Notes under the pieces: model-generated
What the model saw: only the letters and a program-made list of their open reading frames with translations
What the model was told of the DNA's origin: nothing
The model's database searches: none
Part shown: piece after piece, positions 1 through 5,605 of the stretch
How the letters are laid out: the number at the start of each line of letters is the position of its first letter
How positions within the stretch are numbered: position 1 is the first letter of the stretch
Origin: Candidatus Kaiserbacteria bacterium
Lineage (GTDB): Bacteria > Patescibacteriota > Minisyncoccia > Phycocordibacterales > UBA2100
Assembly (NCBI GenBank): GCA_019247335.1
Contig: JAFAPB010000013.1
Span: forward strand, 1 to 12,792
Reading direction: 5' to 3'
Length of the DNA stretch: 12,792 nucleotides
Program-made: the position numbers and the translations under genes

Positions 1-2
1 TT

Positions 3-242
3 TGCGCGTATTTCATCATGGTGCCGCTCGATACAGCGATATGCGAATACGGCCGACGTGTCGGGGACCCGGTCACGGCGTCGGTCTATCGCAACGTCGC
101 GTTCATGGCCACCAACGTTGTTCTTTTCGGCGCACTCCTCCTTGTACTCAAGCTTTTTGAAGCAAGCTTCGCGCTCGCGATCGTGAGCCTCATCACGCTC
201 GCGCTGGTCAATTTCGCCGCAGCCTTACGCGGCAGAAGATAG
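3..242 (+). CDS. C-terminal fragment of an integral membrane protein, possibly an MFS transporter
   Basis: The reading frame is open from the first bases of the window to a TAG at 240-242, so this is the last 79 or so residues of a longer protein whose start lies upstream. The ATG at 18 is internal to the frame and need not be a start. Visible are a cytoplasmic-looking stretch with charged residues (about the first 30 residues), then a hydrophobic hairpin of two membrane segments rich in Val, Leu, Ala and Phe, and a basic end (RGRR) consistent with a cytoplasmic C terminus. The VPL...SVYRN pattern before the last two helices recalls the end of transporters of the major facilitator superfamily. 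That match is by eye and weak, and any polytopic permease could end like this. Its stop codon directly abuts the stop of the opposing DUF5652 gene. Confidence 0.5.
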   Translation, partial: CAYFIMVPLDTAICEYGRRVGDPVTASVYRNVAFMATNVVLFGALLLVLKLFEASFALAIVSLITLALVNFAAALRGRR

Positions 243-530
243 CTATTGATGATTGTGCGGTTCGTGCGTCGTCGGTTTCGTAAAATCTGAGAGCTTCGCG
301 CCGGTCACAATAAAGAGGTATACGATCTCAAGAAGTCCAGCGGTGTTCAGGATGAGGAACGCGATGAACCACCACATATCGCCCCGTTTTGCGGCGCGCC
401 AGAGCGCGAGCCCTTTCCAAAGCAGGCTCCAAAGGATCACGATTAAAAAGAGGGAACCGACGAGGGGAAAGCCCCAGCCCAGCCCGTAATCGCCCATCCC
501 GTATCCGGGACCGAAATTCATGTAGTGCAT
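243..530 (-). CDS. DUF5652-family small membrane protein
   Basis: This is a 95-residue protein with two membrane segments (about 22-38 and 53-75) joined by a short basic loop. The core pattern, W34..LWKGLALWRAAKR, then W53/W54 F and LNT(A)G..E68..Y71, is the signature I associate with DUF5652, a family of unknown function found mainly in Patescibacteria. The N-terminal 20 residues are Gly/Tyr/Met-rich and the C terminus is His-rich (HEPHNHQ), which could bind metal; that is inference. I chose the ATG at 528-530 over the upstream TTG at 564-566 for two reasons: a TATACT hexamer (539-544, minus strand) lies 8 nt upstream of it, and the TTG would directly follow the stop of the preceding gene. 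It lies 36 nt downstream of the EEP-family hydrolase on the same strand. Its stop meets the stop of the plus-strand gene with no gap. Confidence 0.75.
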   Translation of the reverse strand: MHYMNFGPGYGMGDYGLGWGFPLVGSLFLIVILWSLLWKGLALWRAAKRGDMWWFIAFLILNTAGLLEIVYLFIVTGAKLSDFTKPTTHEPHNHQ

Positions 531-538
531 ATGCCGAC

Positions 539-544
539 AGTATA
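539..544 (-). promoter_or_regulatory. -10 element for the DUF5652 gene
   Basis: On the minus strand this reads TATACT (5 of 6 to TATAAT). It ends 8 nt before the ATG at 528-530, so the predicted transcription start is about 2 nt before the start codon. No -35 element is recognisable. Confidence 0.45.
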
Positions 545-566
545 GTACGCCTTGTGCCCCGCACAA

Positions 567-1322
567 TCAGAATGTGTACTTTGCCAAAATCGCTAAATGA
601 TCTGACAAAATCCCCGGCAGCGTCACATACGAGTTGAGATGCAGATCCCGTGCAAATATCCAGTCGATGCGCTCATACGGCGCCCATGCATGGCTCGTCT
701 CGTTACCCCCTTCATCAAGCTCGTGCGTTTCCAGGCGCAATTCTTTCATAAAACTCCGCAGCGACGCATCACGTGCGTCGCAATTAAAATCGCCCGCGAC
801 GATCAGCCGGCCCGCGCGCGATGTGAGCGCCTCGCGCATCTGAATAAACTGATCTTTGCGCACATTCGCATGAAGCCAATCTATCCACGTGAGATGCGCG
901 CAGACGATGGTAACGCGCTCATTGTTGATAGTGGTGTCCGCAAGCGCGAACCCCATGCGATCAGTGGGGAAGGTGAATCCGAACCGATGTGATGAGCAGT
1001 TTTCGAGCGGGAATCGAGAAAAGATCGCCGTCCCGGATTCGTACACGCTCGCGCCGAAAGCGATGGTGCAGCTCGGCGCATAGAAAACATACGGGTAATG
1101 CAATCGGGCATTCAAATATTGGACCTGATCGAAATAGCCGCTTAAAAATGAATCCTTGTCGATTTCCTGCACGGCGATGATGTCGGCATCTTTGCTTGAG
1201 ATACGTTCCGCAATGGAATCGAGCGTCGCCTGCGCTCGCGCGCGCGTCACAAGCGGCGGCCAAAAGCCGGTCTTATGATTGCGTCCATGTTGAATATTCC
1301 AATTGAGTACCGAGAAAGTCAT
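567..1322 (-). CDS. Endonuclease/exonuclease/phosphatase (EEP) family metal-dependent hydrolase
   Basis: This 251-residue protein has every catalytic block of the EEP (DNase I/Mg-dependent phosphodiesterase) fold in order. NWN (N7/N9) and Q-E53 bind metal. Then come H143 in CAHLTW, the GDFN block (D178, N180), D220 in RIDWIF, and the terminal SDH pair (D241-H242). The length is that of a single minimal catalytic domain. No signal peptide or extra domain is visible, so it is probably cytoplasmic. Family members cleave nucleic acid phosphodiesters, sphingomyelin or inositol phosphates, and the sequence does not tell which. The general form without DNA-binding inserts does not resemble exonuclease III closely. 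The ATG at 1320-1322 is preceded by an extended -10 (TGCTATGAT) that would give a nearly leaderless transcript. It is transcribed divergently from the FAD monooxygenase at 1369. Confidence 0.88.
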   Translation of the reverse strand: MTFSVLNWNIQHGRNHKTGFWPPLVTRARAQATLDSIAERISSKDADIIAVQEIDKDSFLSGYFDQVQYLNARLHYPYVFYAPSCTIAFGASVYESGTAIFSRFPLENCSSHRFGFTFPTDRMGFALADTTINNERVTIVCAHLTWIDWLHANVRKDQFIQMREALTSRAGRLIVAGDFNCDARDASLRSFMKELRLETHELDEGGNETSHAWAPYERIDWIFARDLHLNSYVTLPGILSDHLAILAKYTF

Positions 1323-1330
1323 TTTGTCGG

Positions 1331-1339
1331 ATCATAGCA
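1331..1339 (-). promoter_or_regulatory. Extended -10 promoter of the EEP hydrolase gene
   Basis: The minus strand reads TGC followed by TATGAT, an extended -10. The hexamer ends 8 nt before the ATG at 1320-1322, placing the transcription start about 2 nt upstream of translation. There is no clear -35, as expected for an extended -10 promoter. Confidence 0.5.
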
Positions 1340-1356
1340 AAGTACGCACCGGAGGA

Positions 1357-1362
1357 TATAGT
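1357..1362 (+). promoter_or_regulatory. -10 element of the plus-strand FAD monooxygenase
   Basis: TATAGT lies 6 nt upstream of the ATG at 1369-1371, which places +1 on the A of the start codon. A GGAGG at 1351-1355 precedes the hexamer but is 13 nt from the ATG, too far for a usual Shine-Dalgarno. If transcription starts at the ATG, it would not be in the mRNA. Confidence 0.45.
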
Positions 1363-1368
1363 GGCGCT

Positions 1369-2496
1369 ATGAAAGTGCTCATTGTGGGGGGCGGCATTGC
1401 AGGGTGCACGTGCGCTGCCTTTTTGCAAATGAACGGCGTAGCGGAGATCACGCTTATTGAGAAGGCGCCGCGATTCAGCACCATCGGCTACTTGATCGGC
1501 TTTTGGGGTGCGGGCAGAAATATAATGAAAAAACTCGGGGTCGAGCATGTGCTCGACGAGAAAGGGTTCGAATACAGCGAAGACATTGTGCGAGATCAGC
1601 ACGGCCGTCTCATGAAAATAATCAAGCCGGATGCGCTCAAGCATCATGGGCCGGCCGTCGTCATAAAACGGGAGGACTTGCATCGTGCACTCTACGAGCT
1701 GCTCGGCGGGGTCGATGTGCGCTTCGGAACCCGCGTTATGAATATAATGCGGCAAGCGGACAGTGTCATAGTCGTCATGAGCGATGGCAGGGAAGAGCGA
1801 TACGACCTTGTTATCGGCGCGGACGGAATTCGTTCATCGATTCGCGAACTTGTCTTCGGCCCCGGTTTCGTGAAGTCGTATGGATGGGGCGCCTGGATGT
1901 GGTGGATGCCGCAGAACTACCGGGCGCCGAAAAATCCGACCGGTTATTACGGACTCGGCAAAATATGCGGCATCGCGCCTTTCTATGGCGTTTCCGCCTC
2001 CCTTGCAGTCGCGACAGTCCCACCCGAGACGGGAAGAGATCCAGCATCGCGCCGGGAAAAATTACTCGATCTATTTGCCGAATTCACGCCGGAAGCGCGT
2101 GCGATCATCGAATCCGCACCTGCTGGGAGCGAACTTTACTACGACGATATTTCGGAGGTTGAGATGCATGAATGGTATCGTGGACGCGTCGTTCTTATCG
2201 GGGATGCGCAGCACGCCGTCTCTCCGGTGACCGGCATGGGCGCTTCGATCGCGATGGAAGACGCCTTCGTGCTCGCTGAAGAACTAGGGCGAACCCAGTC
2301 AATTGAAGATGCGCTCGCGCGATTCGCGGCGCGGCGCGAACCGCGTGTGCGGCACTTCCGTAGGCTCGTCGATCATGCTGATGGATGGGTGATGACGGGC
2401 GGAGTACTCGGCTATCTGCGCAATGCGTTACTGCCCTACGTACCCGAATGGTATTTCACTAACATGGTGGATCGGTTTCTACGCCAGAAAATTTAA
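1369..2496 (+). CDS. FAD-dependent monooxygenase (UbiH/PHBH-type flavoprotein), paralog 1
   Basis: This is a 375-residue protein of the class A flavoprotein monooxygenase type. The N-terminal dinucleotide-binding motif is G7-G8-G9-I-A-G12, followed by a strand ending in E31 (IEKAP), which should bind the ribose. The conserved R101 lies in the IKREDL segment. The GADG motif is at 150-153, and the second FAD motif, GDAQHAVSPVTGMG, starts at G278. No membrane segment or signal peptide is visible. The family uses NAD(P)H and O2 to hydroxylate or epoxidise aromatic or isoprenoid substrates; the substrate here cannot be read. I chose ATG 1369 because the Rossmann motif begins six residues later and a TATAGT sits directly upstream; the frame is open upstream to a TTG at 1303. 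It is clearly paralogous to the minus-strand protein ending at 4047, sharing IEKAP, DG motif, GMG and overall length. Confidence 0.88.
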   Translation: MKVLIVGGGIAGCTCAAFLQMNGVAEITLIEKAPRFSTIGYLIGFWGAGRNIMKKLGVEHVLDEKGFEYSEDIVRDQHGRLMKIIKPDALKHHGPAVVIKREDLHRALYELLGGVDVRFGTRVMNIMRQADSVIVVMSDGREERYDLVIGADGIRSSIRELVFGPGFVKSYGWGAWMWWMPQNYRAPKNPTGYYGLGKICGIAPFYGVSASLAVATVPPETGRDPASRREKLLDLFAEFTPEARAIIESAPAGSELYYDDISEVEMHEWYRGRVVLIGDAQHAVSPVTGMGASIAMEDAFVLAEELGRTQSIEDALARFAARREPRVRHFRRLVDHADGWVMTGGVLGYLRNALLPYVPEWYFTNMVDRFLRQKI

Positions 2497-2531
2497 CTTC
2501 ACGTCATATTTGAGCTTCCAACGCATGCTGT

Positions 2532-3776
2532 ATGCTCTCCGTAAAGCATATGATGGCTGCCAATAATCACATGAATGTCCGTGGGATGTTTAATAAAGTT
2601 CCGGAGGTAACTATTTTCTTCTGGATCATAAAGGTGCTCTGTACGACCGTCGGCGAGACGGCGTCGGATTTCCTAAACGTAAATCTCAATTTCGGCCTCG
2701 TCGGTACCTCGATCGTCATGGGCGTATTGCTTGTGGTCGCTCTCGCCGTTCAATTTTGGACGAAGAAATACATTCCGGTGATCTATTGGCTCAATGTAGT
2801 GCTGATAAGCATTTTCGGAACTCTCGTCACGGACAACCTTACCGATAAACTCGGCTTTCCACTCGAATACAGCACTATTTTCTTTAGCGTCTTACTCCTG
2901 ATTACATTTGCGGTCTGGTACTGGCAAGAGAAAACGCTCTCAATCCATTCTATTTTCACGACGAAGCGCGAAGCGTTCTATTGGCTTGCGGTTCTCTTTA
3001 CCTTCGCGCTCGGTACAGCCGCCGGCGATCTCTACGCGGAAGCGCTCGGTCTCGGCTATGCGACGACCGGCGTTATCATCGCCGCTTTGGTCGCGCTTAT
3101 GGCCGTCGCGTGGCGACTGGGACTCGATGCGATTCTTGCGTTCTGGGTTATTTACATTATGACGCGTCCGCTCGGCGCCTCGCTCGGCGACTTTCTTACG
3201 CAATCAAAGACGCACGGCGGCCTCGGGCTCGGTGCGACAGCGACGACCGTTATTTTCACGCTCGGCATCGTTGCGACCGTTCTGTACCTTGCGCTTACAA
3301 AGCGCGACATCACAACCGCAGCGGAGGCAAGTGACGAAACAGAAACGAGAAATAGCCGGCATGTGCTCGCGCAGGTCGTTGTGGTTGCGTTATTTTTTGC
3401 CGTGGCCGCAATCGGGGGATATTTTTTCCGTCAGCAGCAGCTTCGCGGCGATATTTCGTCGACAACCGGAGCAGCTACGACGACAGCGAGCGGCATATCT
3501 CGGCTCGGCGATCTGTCGCAATTCAAAACGCTCGCGCAGCAAATACTCGATGCGGTGAATAAGGGGGACTGGGCGAGCGCGAATGCGCGAGTGAATGATC
3601 TCGAATATGCGTGGGACTCCTCCGAAGGACCGCTCAAGGCAAGAAACGCCGCCGCGTGGACGCACGTGGACAGCGCACTCGACAAGGTATTTCGCGAAGT
3701 GCGGGCCGTGCATCCGAATCAGCAAACGGCGCAAGCCGCGCTGCAGAACCTGCTCGTCGTCTTGAGCAATCCGTAA
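2532..3776 (+). CDS. COG4705-like repeat membrane protein fused to a C-terminal helical domain
   Basis: Residues 20-255 form a polytopic membrane domain of about eight spans that I recognise as COG4705-like (uncharacterised membrane-anchored protein; function unknown). It contains four copies of a short motif, G[ET]xxxD followed by a Leu/Gly-rich turn: GETASD (41-46), GTLVTD (96-101), GTAAGD (161-166) and GASLGD (215-220), each next to a membrane helix. After a polar linker (258-277) comes a further membrane span (279-298). A Thr/Ser/Ala-rich stretch follows, then a helical domain of about 90 residues (324-414) with conserved-looking Trp and acidic positions, probably outside the membrane. 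Start choice is uncertain: ATG codons at 2532, 2550, 2553, 2571 and 2586 are all in frame. Homologs as I recall them begin close to the NKVPEVT segment, which favours a later one. A weak TATGCT (2531-2536) would suit 2550. It lies 35 nt after the FAD monooxygenase and may be cotranscribed with it. Confidence 0.72.
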   Translation: MLSVKHMMAANNHMNVRGMFNKVPEVTIFFWIIKVLCTTVGETASDFLNVNLNFGLVGTSIVMGVLLVVALAVQFWTKKYIPVIYWLNVVLISIFGTLVTDNLTDKLGFPLEYSTIFFSVLLLITFAVWYWQEKTLSIHSIFTTKREAFYWLAVLFTFALGTAAGDLYAEALGLGYATTGVIIAALVALMAVAWRLGLDAILAFWVIYIMTRPLGASLGDFLTQSKTHGGLGLGATATTVIFTLGIVATVLYLALTKRDITTAAEASDETETRNSRHVLAQVVVVALFFAVAAIGGYFFRQQQLRGDISSTTGAATTTASGISRLGDLSQFKTLAQQILDAVNKGDWASANARVNDLEYAWDSSEGPLKARNAAAWTHVDSALDKVFREVRAVHPNQQTAQAALQNLLVVLSNP

Positions 3777-3780
3777 TCAG

Positions 3781-3798
3781 CGGAGAGGGAGAGATTCG
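3781..3798. repeat. Copy of the tRNA-Ser 3' end (direct repeat, distal copy)
   Basis: Bases 3780-3798 match 3920-3938 at 18 of 19 positions (core CGGAGAGGGAG[A/G]GATTCG). The 3921-3938 copy is the acceptor 3' strand and T arm of tRNA-Ser on the minus strand. The two copies are 140 bp apart in direct orientation. The similarity ends after GATTCG, so this is not a second complete tRNA. Confidence 0.75.
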
Positions 3799-3870
3799 GT
3801 CACGGATAATTTCTCTGTTGAGAAATTTCCGCGACCCCGCCTCGGCCCGTCGGCCTCCGGCTTTCGAATC
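3793..3870. repeat. Cruciform-like inverted repeat in the non-coding gap
   Basis: The inner hairpin pairs 3798-3815 with 3820-3836. GGTC pairs with GACC, CGGA with TCCG and AATTTCTC with GAGAAATT, around a TGTT loop, with one A/C mismatch (3802/3832) and one bulged T (3807). An outer five-base stem GATTC (3793-3797) pairs with GAATC (3866-3870). Between the inner 3' arm and the outer stem lies a GC-rich side arm (3837-3865) with two GGCC blocks. No T-run follows, so it does not look like a classical intrinsic terminator. Confidence 0.6.
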
Positions 3871-3876
3871 CGTCCT

Positions 3877-3918
3877 CGTAATGCAAAGACACTCCTTTCG
3901 GAGCATCTTTGCATTACG
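3877..3918. repeat. Strong hairpin directly beyond the 3' end of tRNA-Ser
   Basis: A perfect 13-bp stem (CGTAATGCAAAGA at 3877-3889 with TCTTTGCATTACG at 3906-3918) encloses a symmetrical 2x2 internal loop and an inner 4-bp stem CTCC/GGAG with a TTTC loop. It starts 2 nt beyond the tRNA discriminator base. It could act as a bidirectional terminator or a 3' processing boundary between the convergent membrane-protein gene and tRNA, but it lacks a U-tract on either strand. Confidence 0.6.
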
Positions 3919-3920
3919 TG

Positions 3921-4007
3921 CGGAGAGGGAGGGATTCGAACCCTCGGACCAGTTTCCCGGTCAACACATTAGCAGTGTGTTGCATTCGACCGCTCTGCCA
4001 CCTCTCC
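3921..4007 (-). tRNA. tRNA-Ser (anticodon GCU)
   Basis: The minus strand folds as a class II tRNA. The acceptor stem GGAGAGG pairs with CCTCTCC. The anticodon stem ACACA/TGTGT carries loop CTGCTAA, giving anticodon GCT (plus positions 3971-3973), which reads AGC/AGU serine codons. The long variable arm ACCGG-GAAA-CTGGT and the T arm GAGGG-TTCGAAT-CCCTC fit tRNA-Ser, as does the discriminator G at 3921. The 3' CCA is not encoded (next bases CAC), so it must be added by a nucleotidyltransferase. The gene lies 39 nt downstream of the FAD monooxygenase stop on the same strand. A TAAGAT about 20 nt upstream could be its own -10. Confidence 0.96.
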
Positions 4008-4046
4008 GTGCCTGCAAACGTACCATCTTAACGGGTCGTCGAAAAG

Positions 4047-5183
4047 TCAGATTTCGTTGCGCAGAAGCTCATTCACGTTGCTGAATAAGTAGCGTCGCGG
4101 CGTAAGCGGGAAGAGACGGTTCATAATGCTGCGTAGCGCTCGTGATTTTATAAGCATGCCGAAATGCATTTCCCGCCCCATCTTCTCCACATATCGGACA
4201 CGGTGCTTTCGCTTGCGCTCGTAATTTTTGAATGCAGTGTCCATAGGATAGAGAGTCGAAATACGCATGATCTCACCGGCCAGCGTATAGGCGTCTTCCA
4301 TCGCCATTGATGAGCCCATGCCGGCAAGCGGTCCGAGTATGTGTGCCGCGTCGCCGAGGAGGACGAAGCGGCCGTTGCTCCAACTCTTGAGCTTCATACG
4401 GAGAAGATCCGTCGGCATAATGTCCTCATCGCGCAGCTTTTCTACGGCAGGCAGAAGCTTTGTCTCGTACTTGAATAATTCGCGAAGTCGCGCCGCCCGT
4501 CCCTCGACCGTATCCCAGACGCGATGATCCGCCGGCGCGAAGAACCATGCGGTTGTTTTGTTGCGCGCACTGCACACGATAGTGAATTCGCGCGGCTCCA
4601 CGTATTCCGATACCGTTCCCGGCTCGTTGAATTCGTTGTCGATCCAGGTGTACCAGATGCGCCAATTTTCATATTCTTCCGCCGCATCGCGGAAGGCGAG
4701 ATTACGTACCTGCGAATGAACGCCGTCTGCGCCCACGACGATATCGTATTCTTGCCGCGAACCATCTGAGAATGTTACGGCAACCTTGTCGTTAGTCTGT
4801 TCCGCAGACTGCATGGTCGTGCTCATCCGGAGCCGCGTTTGGTCAACCTTTGAACGCAGAAGATTATGCAGCGCGGCCCGCTCGATGATCGTTACGGAAG
4901 AGCCGTAATTAACGATCAGCTCCTCCAGATCGATCGTGAGAAGCGCACGCCCTTTGCCGTCGCGAATGATGTATTGATCGGCTCGGCAACCCAAACGATC
5001 AAATTCCTCCGCGAGACCGAGCTTGCGCAGAATATCGCGCCCGCTGTCCCATATCGAAACGAGAAAGCCCATATGGTCCCAGTCCGGCGCTTTTTCGATG
5101 ATGTCATACTCGACATTCGAATTCTGCAGAAAGGCGGCCAGGGTCAGTCCGCCGATCCCGCCGCCGACGATGAGGGCCCTCAT
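4047..5183 (-). CDS. FAD-dependent monooxygenase (UbiH/PHBH-type flavoprotein), paralog 2
   Basis: This is a 378-residue class A flavoprotein monooxygenase. The N-terminal FAD motif is GGGIGG (7-12), with E30 (IEKAP) at the end of the next strand. GADG is at 151-154, and the second FAD motif GDAAHILGPLAGMG starts at G278. The C-terminal 60 residues are strongly basic. Compared with paralog 1, it lacks the Trp-rich insert around 173-180 but keeps an aromatic equivalent (ENWRIWYTW). The ATG at 5181-5183 overlaps the stop of the upstream small membrane protein as ATGA, and the Rossmann motif starts at residue 4. This makes it the right start even though the frame is open a further 40 codons. The overlap implies translational coupling, so substrate or function should be linked to the cyclase-like membrane proteins upstream. 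A carotenoid or other isoprenoid substrate is my inference; an aromatic one is not excluded. Confidence 0.88.
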   Translation of the reverse strand: MRALIVGGGIGGLTLAAFLQNSNVEYDIIEKAPDWDHMGFLVSIWDSGRDILRKLGLAEEFDRLGCRADQYIIRDGKGRALLTIDLEELIVNYGSSVTIIERAALHNLLRSKVDQTRLRMSTTMQSAEQTNDKVAVTFSDGSRQEYDIVVGADGVHSQVRNLAFRDAAEEYENWRIWYTWIDNEFNEPGTVSEYVEPREFTIVCSARNKTTAWFFAPADHRVWDTVEGRAARLRELFKYETKLLPAVEKLRDEDIMPTDLLRMKLKSWSNGRFVLLGDAAHILGPLAGMGSSMAMEDAYTLAGEIMRISTLYPMDTAFKNYERKRKHRVRYVEKMGREMHFGMLIKSRALRSIMNRLFPLTPRRYLFSNVNELLRNEI

Positions 5184-5533
5184 GCATTTCTTGTCAGAAC
5201 TTGCAGTACATTTTTGAATTCCACCACACAAAGCGGTCCGTTGACCCATACCAACGGTATCCACAGGGGAATGCCAGCGATATCTGGCCGCGGATATACC
5301 CAAATATCTAAGTGCACGGCTGTTATTTCAAGCGCGGCCCCTATAAAAAACATGCTTATCGCCAAGATCGTTCGATGCCTGCTTTTGTGTACCCACATCA
5401 TTACTGCACTACCGCTTCCTATTGCCAAGGTTGCAAGCCAGGTGTTCGCGTTGAACAGATATATAGCGGCCAGCGTGGCAACTCCAAGGAGGCAACAGAC
5501 AATCGATCCGGCGTCTAATCGCGGCAATTTCAT
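5180..5533 (-). CDS. Small four-helix membrane protein resembling a half lycopene cyclase/CruF-type fold
   Basis: This 117-residue protein has four predicted membrane segments (about 10-27, 31-48, 54-76, 88-108). The third carries E69-ITA..L..W78..P81 and the fourth carries GIPLWIPLVWVNG. The neighbouring cyclase-domain protein has the parallel pattern E204-ITA..L.W212...P216, followed by its active-site helix. This suggests the small protein is related to a half-size cyclase or a CruF-like carotenoid protein, but it has no PxEE motif. I do not recognise it as a named family and the relation is inferred. The start at ATG 5531-5533 is supported by an extended -10 (TGATAAAAT) whose hexamer ends 7 nt upstream; a TTG at 5585-5587 is the alternative. 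It lies 72 nt downstream of the cyclase-like gene, and its stop overlaps the start of the FAD monooxygenase. Confidence 0.7.
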   Translation of the reverse strand: MKLPRLDAGSIVCCLLGVATLAAIYLFNANTWLATLAIGSGSAVMMWVHKSRHRTILAISMFFIGAALEITAVHLDIWVYPRPDIAGIPLWIPLVWVNGPLCVVEFKNVLQVLTRNA

Positions 5534-5540
5534 GCGAATA

Positions 5541-5549
5541 ATTTTATCA
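5541..5549 (-). promoter_or_regulatory. Extended -10 promoter of the small membrane protein
   Basis: The minus strand reads TGA followed by TAAAAT. The hexamer ends 7 nt before the ATG at 5531-5533, giving a leader of about 1 nt. It could drive a two-gene transcript with the coupled FAD monooxygenase independently of the cyclase-like gene. Confidence 0.5.
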
Positions 5550-5605
5550 TCGTAAATTGAGGCGAGCAGCGCGGAACGGTTTATCAATATACGCAGTAAA
5601 TCGGA

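Noticed and set aside
1351..1355. GGAGG as Shine-Dalgarno for the FAD monooxygenase
   Set aside because: It is 13 nt from the ATG and lies upstream of the -10, so it would not be in a transcript starting at that promoter.
1273..1755. Minus-strand open frame opposite the start of the FAD monooxygenase
   Set aside because: It overlaps two well-supported genes and their divergent promoters, and its protein shows no domain pattern.
1503..2162. Plus-strand open frame of about 219 codons within the FAD monooxygenase
   Set aside because: It is a shifted reading of the flavoprotein gene. The translation is Arg/Cys-rich without domain character and no start signal is visible.
2532..3776. COG4705-like protein as a rhodopsin, prompted by the nearby cyclase-like gene
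   Set aside because: The helices show a repeated GxxxxD pattern and no retinal-binding Lys in a seventh helix; the span number and motifs do not fit type-1 rhodopsins.
3781..3870. Second tRNA gene or tRNA pseudogene
   Set aside because: Apart from the 19-nt acceptor/T-arm similarity there is no anticodon arm, D arm or matching 5' acceptor strand.
3780..4007. Integrated mobile element at tRNA-Ser
   Set aside because: Only 140 bp lie between the repeats, and no integrase, transposase or phage gene is present in the window. At most a scar or repeat element can be argued.
4866..5555. Plus-strand open frame of 229 codons opposite the FAD monooxygenase and small membrane protein
   Set aside because: The minus-strand genes have motifs, coupled stop/start and a promoter; the plus-strand frame has none of these.
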